Shown piece after piece: positions 1 to 5,530 of a stretch of 5,530 nt of DNA. This DNA is from Bacillota bacterium (GTDB lineage Bacteria; Bacillota; Dethiobacteria; DTU022; UBA8154), in the NCBI GenBank assembly GCA_003444595.1, contig DLUO01000024.1, positions 3,474-9,003 on the forward strand, given 5' to 3'. The notes under the pieces are model-generated. The model was not told where the DNA came from and did not search any database. It saw only the letters and a list, made by a program, of their open reading frames with translations. The position numbers and the translations under genes are program-made. The number at the start of each line of letters is the position of its first letter. Position 1 is the stretch's first letter.

Positions 1-1602
1 GAAAGCCGGACGCTGGCCTCCATAACCTTTCAGAATTATTTTCGCATGTACGAGAAATTAGCGGGTATGACCGGTACTGCCGCTACAGAGGAAGACGAGT
101 TTCGGAAAATTTACGGCATGGATGTCGTGGTTATACCCACTAACGAACCGATGATCAGGAAGGATTTTCCCGACCTGATTTACCGCTCCGAGAAGGCCAA
201 GTTTAACGCCGTGGTGGAGGAGATCACAGCGAAGCACCGGAGCGGGCAACCGGTTTTGGTCGGCACTATATCCATTGAAAAATCTGAAGAACTGAGCCGG
301 ATGCTCTCCAAAAGGGGTGTGCCTCACAATGTTCTTAATGCCAAGTATCATGATAAAGAGGCGGAAATAATTGCCCAGGCCGGCCAGATAGGCGCGGTTA
401 CCATTGCCACCAATATGGCCGGACGGGGCACCGACATTGTCCTGGGCGGCAATGTGGAGCCGCAGGTGAAAGCAGTACTGGCTGACGACAGCCTGACAGA
501 GGAGCAAAAGAAGGCTAAAATTCAGCAACTCCGCGACCTCTGGAAACGTAATCACGACACCGTGGTGCAGCTGGGAGGGTTGCACATTATCGGCACCGAA
601 AGGCATGAATCCAGGCGCATTGACAACCAGCTCAGAGGGCGCGCCGGCCGGCAGGGGGACCCGGGATCCTCCGTTTTTTATGTTTCCCTGGAAGATGATC
701 TGATGCGGCTTTTCGGTTCGGATAATGTAAGGTCGATCATGGAGAAACTGGGGATGGAAGAGGATATCCCCATCGAGCATCCCATTATCAGTAAAGCCAT
801 AGAAAATGCTCAGAAAAAAGTAGAAGGCCGTAACTTTGAGATACGCAAGCATATCCTGGAGTACGACGATGTCCTTAACCAGCAAAGGGAAGTTATTTAC
901 AGGCAGCGCCGGCAGGTGCTGGAAGGAGAGAACCTGCGCGATAGTATTATTCAGATGATTTATGATCTCCTGGAGCAGGCCTTGTCTCTCTATGCCGATG
1001 ATAAGCTGCCCGAAGAAGAGTGGGATCTGCACGGGTTGTTGAACTATGTGGAGAGACTGTTTGTGCCGGCAGGACATTTCCGCAGGGAGGAGTTGCAGCT
1101 TCTCTCCCGGGAGGAAATAAAGAAGCGGCTGTTTGAGGCAGCCCGTGTTTTTTACGACGAGCGAGAAAAAGAGATTAGCCCCGAGGTTATGCGGGAGCTG
1201 GAGCGTGTTGTCCTCCTGCGAACCGTCGACAGCAAGTGGATGGACCATATTGACGCCATGCACGATCTCCGGCAGGGTGTATACCTGCGAGCCTTTGGCC
1301 AGCAGGACCCCCTGATCGAGTATAAGTATGAAGCTTACGAGATGTTTCAGGAGATGATCCATTCTATCCGGGAAGATGTGGTCCGCCTGCTGTTCCACCT
1401 TAAAGTTAACCAGGCTCCGGAGAGACAGCGCGTGGCTAAACCAATGATATCGCTAAAAGCGGAAGGCAAGGGGGCCATGGAGGAAGCCAAGGGTGCAGCC
1501 ACTGCCGGTAAACGCACTCCTGTAACTGTTGAGAAAGTTGGCCGGAACGATCCATGTCCCTGTGGAAGCGGCAAGAAATATAAAAAGTGCTGTGGGGCCT
1601 AA
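1..1602 (+). CDS. secA: Protein translocase subunit SecA, C-terminal part (5' end outside window)
   Basis: SecA is the ATPase motor that drives preproteins through the SecYEG channel at the cytoplasmic membrane. The frame is already open at base 1 (it reads ESRTLASITFQNYFRMYEKL), so the ATG at 46 is internal and the true start lies upstream. The 533 visible residues are roughly the last 60% of a usual SecA of 800-900 residues. Numbered from the window edge: the second nucleotide-binding domain has GRGTD at about 141-145 and the helicase-type motif QLRGRAGRQGD at about 210-220. The helical scaffold/wing region follows, with SKWMDHIDAMHDLRQGVYLR near 412-431. A short, Ala/Lys/Glu-rich linker leads to a C-terminal zinc site, CPCGSGKKYKKCC (CxCx8CC), which in the family binds SecB or ribosome/lipid. 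The gene ends in TAA 21 bases before prfB, the classical Firmicute order. The N-terminal Walker A region cannot be checked here. Confidence 0.97.
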   Translation, partial: ESRTLASITFQNYFRMYEKLAGMTGTAATEEDEFRKIYGMDVVVIPTNEPMIRKDFPDLIYRSEKAKFNAVVEEITAKHRSGQPVLVGTISIEKSEELSRMLSKRGVPHNVLNAKYHDKEAEIIAQAGQIGAVTIATNMAGRGTDIVLGGNVEPQVKAVLADDSLTEEQKKAKIQQLRDLWKRNHDTVVQLGGLHIIGTERHESRRIDNQLRGRAGRQGDPGSSVFYVSLEDDLMRLFGSDNVRSIMEKLGMEEDIPIEHPIISKAIENAQKKVEGRNFEIRKHILEYDDVLNQQREVIYRQRRQVLEGENLRDSIIQMIYDLLEQALSLYADDKLPEEEWDLHGLLNYVERLFVPAGHFRREELQLLSREEIKKRLFEAARVFYDEREKEISPEVMRELERVVLLRTVDSKWMDHIDAMHDLRQGVYLRAFGQQDPLIEYKYEAYEMFQEMIHSIREDVVRLLFHLKVNQAPERQRVAKPMISLKAEGKGAMEEAKGAATAGKRTPVTVEKVGRNDPCPCGSGKKYKKCCGA

Positions 1603-1608
1603 GGCCAT

Positions 1609-1616
1609 AAGGGGGG
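1609..1616 (+). promoter_or_regulatory. Ribosome binding site of prfB
   Basis: The G-rich run AAGGGGGG lies 7 bases before the TTG at 1624. It decides the start: between the secA stop (1600-1602) and the frameshift site this is the first start codon in the RF2 zero frame, and no ATG or GTG competes. Confidence 0.7.
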
Positions 1617-1623
1617 CTTTAAA

Positions 1624-2743
1624 TTGCTTCTTGATTTGAAAGATCAATGGTTGAAACAAAAAAAGAGACTGGAAGAATGGGGGAAATCTCTTTGACCTGG
1701 AGGAGAAAATAAAAAGGATAAGCTTGCTGGAGAAGGAAGCAGGCCATCCTGACTTTTGGAACGATCCTGAAACTGCCGCCAGGGTAATGCAGGAACTTGG
1801 GCAGTTAAAAGATCGTCTGGAGGTTTATAACCAACTGGAAAAGATCTTGGAGGACTGGAGTGTCCTGCTGCAGATGTACAAGGAGATGGAAAAGGAGGAA
1901 GAGGCACCGGAGTTGTTAAAGGAGGCGGAGGAGTTGAGCCTTAAGGCTGCTGCTCTGTTGGATAGAGAAGAACTAAGCCTTCTCTTCAAAGGACAATATG
2001 ACGAGAAAAATGCTATTCTGTCCATCCATCCCGGAGCCGGAGGGCTGGAGGCCCAGGACTGGGCTGAGATGCTCCTGCGCATGTATACCCGCTGGGCAGA
2101 GAAGAAAGGCTATAGTGTAGAGCTTCTTGATCTTTGGCCTGGTGAAGAAGCAGGCATTAAAAGCGTCACCTTTCTTGTTAAAGGAGAGAAAGCATATGGA
2201 TACCTCCAGGCTGAAAGGGGTGTCCACCGTCTTGTACGCATATCACCCTTTGATGCCGGGGGGCGCAGGCATACCTCCTTTGCCTCGGTGGATGTGTTGC
2301 CGGAGGTGGAAGAGGGCATTGACGTGGATGTGGACCCGGATGATTTAAGAATCGACACTTTCCGCTCCCGGGGAGCGGGAGGGCAGCATGTAAATACGAC
2401 CGATTCAGCCGTGAGGATTACACACCTCCCGACAGGGCTTGTCGTGCAGTGCCAAAATGAACGGTCTCAGCATAGCAACAAGGAAAGGGCTATGCGCATA
2501 CTTCTGGCCAAGCTGGCAGACATGGCGCAGCGCCAACAAAAAGAGGCGCTTTTTGCTTTAAGGGGAGAGCAGAAAGAAATTGCCTGGGGGAGTCAAATCC
2601 GCTCCTACGTCTTTCACCCGTATTCACTGGTAAAAGATCACCGCACAGGTGTGGAAATAGGCGATATCCAGTCGGTAATGGACGGAGAAATCGATCTTTT
2701 TCTGGAGGCTTACCTGCGCTATAATGCATGCTTACAGGCGTAA
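1624..2743 (+). CDS. prfB: Peptide chain release factor 2, expressed by programmed +1 frameshift
   Basis: RF2 recognises UGA and UAA in the ribosomal A site and triggers release of the finished peptide. Translation starts at TTG 1624 and reads 23 codons (MLLDLKDQWLKQKKRLEEWG, then KSL) to an in-frame TGA at 1693-1695. Slipping +1 on CTT (1690-1692) resumes at GAC 1694 and gives DLEEKIKRISLLEKEAGHPD and onward: about 372 residues in all, close to the usual 365-370. Visible landmarks are the N-terminal helical domain with a charged coiled-coil-like stretch, HPGAGGLEAQDWAEML from about 135, the SPF stop-codon-reading tripeptide at about 207-209, and the catalytic GGQ at about 252-254 in FRSRGAGGQHVN. 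Where I would expect a small residue (often RSSG or RASG), an Arg stands three residues before GGQ. RF2 shortage favours the shift, so the gene regulates itself. The gene follows secA and its 3' end overlaps the YitT gene. Confidence 0.96.
1679..1696 (+). promoter_or_regulatory. RF2 programmed +1 frameshift site
   Basis: The site reads GGGGG (1679-1683), AAATCT, slip codon CTT (1690-1692), stop TGA (1693-1695), then C. The CTT TGA C core is the classical prfB signal: slow decoding of UGA by RF2 lets the P-site tRNA-Leu slip forward one base onto TTT. The protein is RF2-like on both sides of the stop, which supports a real shift rather than a sequencing error. The Shine-Dalgarno-like G run lies 6 bases before CTT, against 3 in the Escherichia coli arrangement (AGGGGG TAT CTT TGA C). 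Confidence 0.93.
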
Positions 2744-3584
2744 GATACAGTGGAAAAAATTTTTTTGGGAACTGCTTGGTATCATCATCGGGACGGCTAT
2801 CATGGCTGCAGCTTACAATATGTTCCTTATTCCCAACAGGCTTGCGGCCGGCGGTGTTAGCGGCCTTGGCATAATACTGTTTCATCTTTATCGGTTCCCT
2901 GTGGGCCTGACAGTTCTCTTGGGGAATATCCCCCTGTTTATCCTGGCCTGGAGATACCTGGGCTGGAAATTTGTCGCCAACAGCCTGGCCGGCACAATTT
3001 TGCTGCCGGTTATGCTGGAGTTCTTTACTTTTGTTACTCCGGTAACCACCGATTTGCTTCTGGCTTCTGTTTTTGGCGGAACCGGGGTCGGCCTGGGACT
3101 GGGTCTTGTTTTCCGCTCCCGGGGCTCAACAGGGGGCACGGCGCTGGTGGCACAGCTGATCCATCATTTTTGGGGATTGACCAGCGGTTACGGCCTTATT
3201 GGAGCGGATCTGGCCATCATTGTAGCTGCAGGCTTTATTTTTAGCCCCGAAGTGGCCCTTTTTGCCCTGTTGTCTCTTTTTGTAAGCAGCAAGGTCGTGG
3301 ATTTTGTTCAGGAAGGTTTTTCTCTCTCCAAGGCCGCGCTGATCATCTCCAATCAAAAAAGGAATGAAATCACCCAGAAGATTATGAGCGAGCTGGGACG
3401 CGGCGCTACTTTTTTAGAAGGCCATGGTGCCTATTCCGGAGAGAAAAAAGGCATTATCTTTTGCGTTGTTTCACAGTCACAGGTGACACGCCTTAAAAGT
3501 ATTGTCAGGGAAATCGATTCCGAGGCTTTTGTTATTGTCAGCAATGTAGGCGAGGTTCTAGGAGAGGGCTTTGGACCTATTTAA
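2724..3584 (+). CDS. YitT family integral membrane protein (DUF161 + DUF2179)
   Basis: This is a 286-residue member of the YitT family, which is common in Firmicutes and lacks a firmly known transport or enzymatic function. A basic N-terminus (MHAYRRK) is followed by about six hydrophobic segments, near residues 14-36, 43-57, 60-79, 84-105, 109-130 and 155-190. The family-typical NMFLIPNRLAAGGVSG (32-47) and RSRGSTGGTA (131-140) lie among them. From about 203 the protein becomes a soluble alpha/beta domain like DUF2179, with RGATFLEGHGAYSG (226-239) and a C-terminal IVSNVGEVLGEGF; it probably faces the cytosol. The ATG at 2724 lies inside the 3' end of prfB (20-base overlap). A GGAGG at 2704-2708 is 15 bases upstream, rather far, so coupling to prfB termination is plausible. 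No other start codon fits before the first membrane segment. Family assignment is firm; function is unknown. Confidence 0.92.
   Translation: MHAYRRKIQWKKFFWELLGIIIGTAIMAAAYNMFLIPNRLAAGGVSGLGIILFHLYRFPVGLTVLLGNIPLFILAWRYLGWKFVANSLAGTILLPVMLEFFTFVTPVTTDLLLASVFGGTGVGLGLGLVFRSRGSTGGTALVAQLIHHFWGLTSGYGLIGADLAIIVAAGFIFSPEVALFALLSLFVSSKVVDFVQEGFSLSKAALIISNQKRNEITQKIMSELGRGATFLEGHGAYSGEKKGIIFCVVSQSQVTRLKSIVREIDSEAFVIVSNVGEVLGEGFGPI
3560..3567 (+). promoter_or_regulatory. Ribosome binding site for the transketolase N-subunit gene
   Basis: AGGAGAGG within the last codons of the YitT gene is 3-6 bases before TTG 3571, depending on which bases pair. It supports that start. A rival, weaker AAAGGGGA at 3595-3602 precedes TTG 3610 in the same frame. 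Confidence 0.6.
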
Positions 3585-4440
3585 AAGCAATAGTAAAGGG
3601 GATGAAAATTTGCCGGCAATTTCAACTGCTGCTATCGAAGAGTTAAGGCAGAAAGCCAGAAAGTTACGCCGGGATGTCATTACCATGATTTACAAGGCAG
3701 CCTCCGGTCACCCGGGCGGTGCGTTGTCTGTGCTGGACATACTGGTCGTTTTGTATTACATGGTTATGAAGATAGACCCGGCAAATTACCAGGATCCTGA
3801 TAGAGACAGACTGATTTTGAGCAAAGGACATGCCTGCCCCGCGCTCTATGCCGTGCTGGCGGACCGGGGTTTTTTCCCGGCCGGTTTTCTGGAAAGCCTG
3901 CGTAAGATCGGCTCCCCCCTGCAAGGTCACCCGGATATGTGCAAAACTCCCGGCGTGGAGATGTCTACCGGTTCACTGGGACAGGGGCTTTCCGTAGCCA
4001 ACGGTATGGCTCTGGCTGCCCGTCTCGAAAATTCCCGGCGCCGCATTTATGTGATCCTTGGTGACGGAGAAATCCAGGAAGGGCAGGTCTGGGAGGCTGC
4101 CATGAGCGCCGCTCATTATCGTTTGGATAATCTTACGGCTTTTCTGGACTATAACGGCCTGCAGATAGACGGCTGGATCCGGGATGTAAAATCCCCCGAG
4201 CCGTTGGTCGAGAAATGGCGGGCATTTGGGTGGAATGTACTGGAAGTAGATGGGCATGACTACACCTCTTTGCTTGAGGCTATCGAAAGGGCTCACGCGC
4301 AAAAAGGGGCTCCGACAATGATCATCGCACACACTGTCAAAGGAAAGGGAATATCCTTTATGGAAAACCAGATCGATTGGCACGGACGGGCGCCCAATAA
4401 AGATGAATATGCACGAGCCCTTAAGGAGCTGGAAAAATGA
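3571..4440 (+). CDS. Transketolase, N-terminal (thiamine diphosphate binding) subunit
   Basis: With the next gene this forms a two-chain transketolase, which moves a two-carbon ketol unit between sugar phosphates in the non-oxidative pentose phosphate pathway in the cytosol. This chain (289 residues from TTG 3571) carries the pyrophosphate/Mg-binding half of the cofactor site: SGHPGG (45-50), LSKGHA (83-88), a GHPDMCKTPGVEMSTGSLGQ stretch, and GDGEIQEGQVWEA (164-176) with Asp165 and Asn195 (DYNG) as the likely Mg ligands. The C-terminus has VKGKGISFMEN and WHGRAPNKDEY, typical of split N-subunits of 270-290 residues. The start at 3571 overlaps the YitT gene by 14 bases and has a good AGGAG; TTG 3610 would give 276 residues and a more conventional N-terminus, so the start is uncertain. 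Substrate is inferred from family; related split enzymes acting on other sugars (such as apulose phosphate) cannot be excluded. Confidence 0.93.
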   Translation: MDLFKSNSKGDENLPAISTAAIEELRQKARKLRRDVITMIYKAASGHPGGALSVLDILVVLYYMVMKIDPANYQDPDRDRLILSKGHACPALYAVLADRGFFPAGFLESLRKIGSPLQGHPDMCKTPGVEMSTGSLGQGLSVANGMALAARLENSRRRIYVILGDGEIQEGQVWEAAMSAAHYRLDNLTAFLDYNGLQIDGWIRDVKSPEPLVEKWRAFGWNVLEVDGHDYTSLLEAIERAHAQKGAPTMIIAHTVKGKGISFMENQIDWHGRAPNKDEYARALKELEK

Positions 4441-4447
4441 GAGGGAG
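4441..4447 (+). promoter_or_regulatory. Ribosome binding site for the transketolase C-subunit gene
   Basis: GAGGGAG directly after the stop of the N-subunit gene lies 8 bases before TTG 4456. It favours that start over GTG 4447, which overlaps the element itself and has no well-placed alternative. Confidence 0.6.
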
Positions 4448-4455
4448 TGAACAAC

Positions 4456-5403
4456 TTGACTGAAGAAATTGCTACCAGGGAAGCTTACGGTAAGGCACTG
4501 GTAGAGCTTGGACAGCGTATGGAGAAAATTGTCGTACTGGATGCCGACCTTTCCAATTCGACCAGAACAGTACTCTTCGCCGAAAAATTTCCCCTTCGTT
4601 TTTTTAACATGGGAATTTCTGAAGCGGACATGATGGGAACGGCCGCCGGTTTGGCCGCTTCCGGTTTTATTCCTTTTGTCAGTACATTTGGCGTCTTTGC
4701 CACAGGCAGGGCTTATGACCAGGTAAGAAACTCCATCGCCTATACCAAATTAAACGTAAAAATTGTTGCTACGCATACCGGTATTACTGTCGGCGAAGAC
4801 GGTGCTTCCCACCAAGCGCTGGAGGACATTGCACTGATGCGCGTGCTGCCAAACATGACGGTTGTTGTGCCTGCCGACGGCCGGCAGACTTATCAGGCGG
4901 TAGAGGCCATAGCCAGGTGTAGCGGTCCTGTTTATCTCCGGCTGGGGAGGCCGAAAGTTCCCGTAGTGATACCTGAAGGGCTGCCTTTTGAGCTGGGAAA
5001 GGCACAGCTTTTGAAAGATGGAAAGGATTTGGCTTTTATAGCAACAGGTATCACAGTAAAACCGGCACTTGAAGCGGCTAAGCTGCTTGAAAGCGAAAAG
5101 ATTAGCGCTGCCGTGGTAAATATGCATACAATAAAGCCGCTGGATAAGGAGCTTTTACTGGAGATGGCACAAAAAACGGGAACTCTGGTTACTGTCGAAG
5201 AGCACAGCGTAATTGGAGGTCTCGGGAGTGCGGTGGCTGAGCTGGTCTCGGAAAATTTTCCTGTTCCGGTTATAAGGGTTGGCATTAACGATACTTTTGG
5301 GGAGTCCGGGACTCCGGAAGCTTTACTTAAAAAATACGGCCTTACAGCTGAAAACCTGATATTGGCAGGAAAGGCGGCTTTACAGAAAAAAAAGGAGATA
5401 TAA
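4456..5403 (+). CDS. Transketolase, C-terminal (pyrimidine-binding) subunit
   Basis: This is the partner chain of the split transketolase, supplying the half of the active site that holds the aminopyrimidine of thiamine diphosphate, plus the C-terminal domain. From TTG 4456 it is 315 residues, normal for split C-subunits of 305-320. Visible landmarks are EIATREAYGKALVELG at the N-terminus, VVLDADLS, and GISEADMMGTAAGLAASG (53-70), with Glu56 the expected residue that activates the cofactor. GEDGASHQALEDIALMR (from 113) and VPADGRQTYQA follow. The C-terminal domain begins near 175 and contains TVEEHSVIGGLGSAVAE and FGESGTPEALLKKYGLT. The two subunit genes are 15 bases apart with the ribosome binding site in the gap, as expected for equimolar production. 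GTG 4447 would add three residues (MNN) and is the alternative start. As with the N-subunit, true substrate specificity is inferred. Confidence 0.93.
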   Translation: MTEEIATREAYGKALVELGQRMEKIVVLDADLSNSTRTVLFAEKFPLRFFNMGISEADMMGTAAGLAASGFIPFVSTFGVFATGRAYDQVRNSIAYTKLNVKIVATHTGITVGEDGASHQALEDIALMRVLPNMTVVVPADGRQTYQAVEAIARCSGPVYLRLGRPKVPVVIPEGLPFELGKAQLLKDGKDLAFIATGITVKPALEAAKLLESEKISAAVVNMHTIKPLDKELLLEMAQKTGTLVTVEEHSVIGGLGSAVAELVSENFPVPVIRVGINDTFGESGTPEALLKKYGLTAENLILAGKAALQKKKEI

Positions 5404-5404
5404 A

Positions 5405-5425
5405 GAATCAGCCAAAGGCCGATTC
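5405..5425 (-). terminator. Hairpin terminator for the convergent minus-strand gene
   Basis: GAATCAGCC (5405-5413) and GGCCGATTC (5417-5425) form a 9-position stem with one A/C mismatch and an AAA loop. On the minus strand the stem is followed at once by TTTATATCTCC and then eight T (5393-5386), a plausible U-rich release tract. It begins one base after the TAG of the minus-strand gene. On the plus strand no T-run follows, so it would serve the transketolase operon only weakly, if at all. Confidence 0.55.
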
Positions 5426-5530
5426 CTACTGTAAATCAAAGTCAACCAAAATTGTATCTCCGGTGGTAGGATAAAGGCTTCCGCCTTTAGGTTCCCGGCT
5501 GATACTTATCTGTTGTACCTCTTGAATTTT
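5426..5530 (-). CDS. Unidentified protein, C-terminal 34 residues (5' part outside window)
   Basis: Read on the minus strand, one frame is open from the right window edge to a TAG at 5428-5426 and gives a protein-like tail: KIQEVQQISISREPKGGSLY, continuing as PTTGDTILVDFDLQ. The other two minus frames meet stops. The alternating hydrophobic/polar pattern suggests beta strands at a C-terminus, and the stop is followed by a hairpin with a T-rich tail, which is what the end of a convergent gene should look like. I do not recognise the family and assign no function. A competing plus-strand frame is also open to the window edge here, but it has no well-placed start codon or ribosome binding site. 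Confidence 0.6.
   Translation of the reverse strand, partial: KIQEVQQISISREPKGGSLYPTTGDTILVDFDLQ

Noticed and set aside
58..1398. Long open frame (446 codons) on the minus strand opposite secA
   Set aside because: It lies wholly antisense to an unmistakable SecA, and its translation resembles no protein I know. It is most likely a by-product of secA codon usage.
1603..1623. Promoter or terminator between secA and prfB
   Set aside because: The 21-base gap has room only for the prfB ribosome binding site, and no hairpin or promoter boxes are visible.
1624..1695. prfB as a broken gene (premature TGA) or a sequencing error
   Set aside because: The CTT TGA C context with an upstream G run, and RF2-like sequence on both sides, match the known programmed frameshift.
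5386..5404. Strong ribosome-binding-like AAAGGAG at the end of the transketolase C-subunit gene, suggesting a following plus-strand gene
   Set aside because: No ATG, GTG or TTG lies at a suitable distance, and the bases are explained by the Lys-Lys-Lys-Glu-Ile tail.
5472..5489. Perfect 7-bp hairpin (TAAAGGC, loop TTCC, GCCTTTA) as a terminator of the plus-strand operon
   Set aside because: No T-run follows on either strand, and it falls inside the probable minus-strand coding region.
5433..5530. Plus-strand frame open to the right edge
   Set aside because: It has no start codon with a ribosome binding site, and the minus-strand frame with stop plus terminator is the better explanation.

Overview
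The window looks like ordinary chromosomal housekeeping DNA of a low-to-mid GC Gram-positive bacterium, most likely a clostridial Firmicute of the Peptococcaceae/Desulfotomaculum type. This is inferred from the secA-prfB gene order typical of Firmicutes, a SecA with a Cys-type zinc tail, an RF2 gene with a programmed frameshift, a YitT-family membrane protein, a two-subunit transketolase, and frequent TTG/GTG starts behind G-rich ribosome binding sites. No species can be named from this sequence alone.

Layout: (1) bases 1-1602 hold the 3' part of secA, cut by the left window edge. (2) 1624-2743 is prfB (peptide chain release factor 2). It starts at TTG, reads 23 codons to an in-frame TGA at 1693-1695, and continues in the +1 frame; the spacing between the Shine-Dalgarno-like element and the slip codon is unusual. 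(3) 2724-3584 is a YitT/DUF161-DUF2179 integral membrane protein that overlaps prfB by 20 bases. (4) 3571-4440 and 4456-5403 encode the N- and C-terminal subunits of a split, thiamine-diphosphate-dependent transketolase; the first overlaps the YitT gene by 14 bases. (5) On the opposite strand, 5426-5530 carries the last 34 codons of a convergent gene that I do not recognise, followed by a hairpin with a T-rich tail that probably terminates it.

The five plus-strand genes are packed with gaps of 21 bases or less, or overlap, with no visible internal promoter or terminator. They are probably co-transcribed, and several starts lie where translational coupling is plausible. Functionally they are mixed: protein export (SecA), translation termination with autoregulation (RF2), an uncharacterised membrane protein, and pentose-phosphate carbon exchange (transketolase). 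There is no gap over 300 bases without a gene.

I found no mobile element, CRISPR array, RNA gene or new multi-gene system. The points most worth a second look are the altered prfB frameshift signal, a 15-base exact repeat in the same reading phase in prfB and the YitT gene, and the unidentified convergent gene at the right edge.
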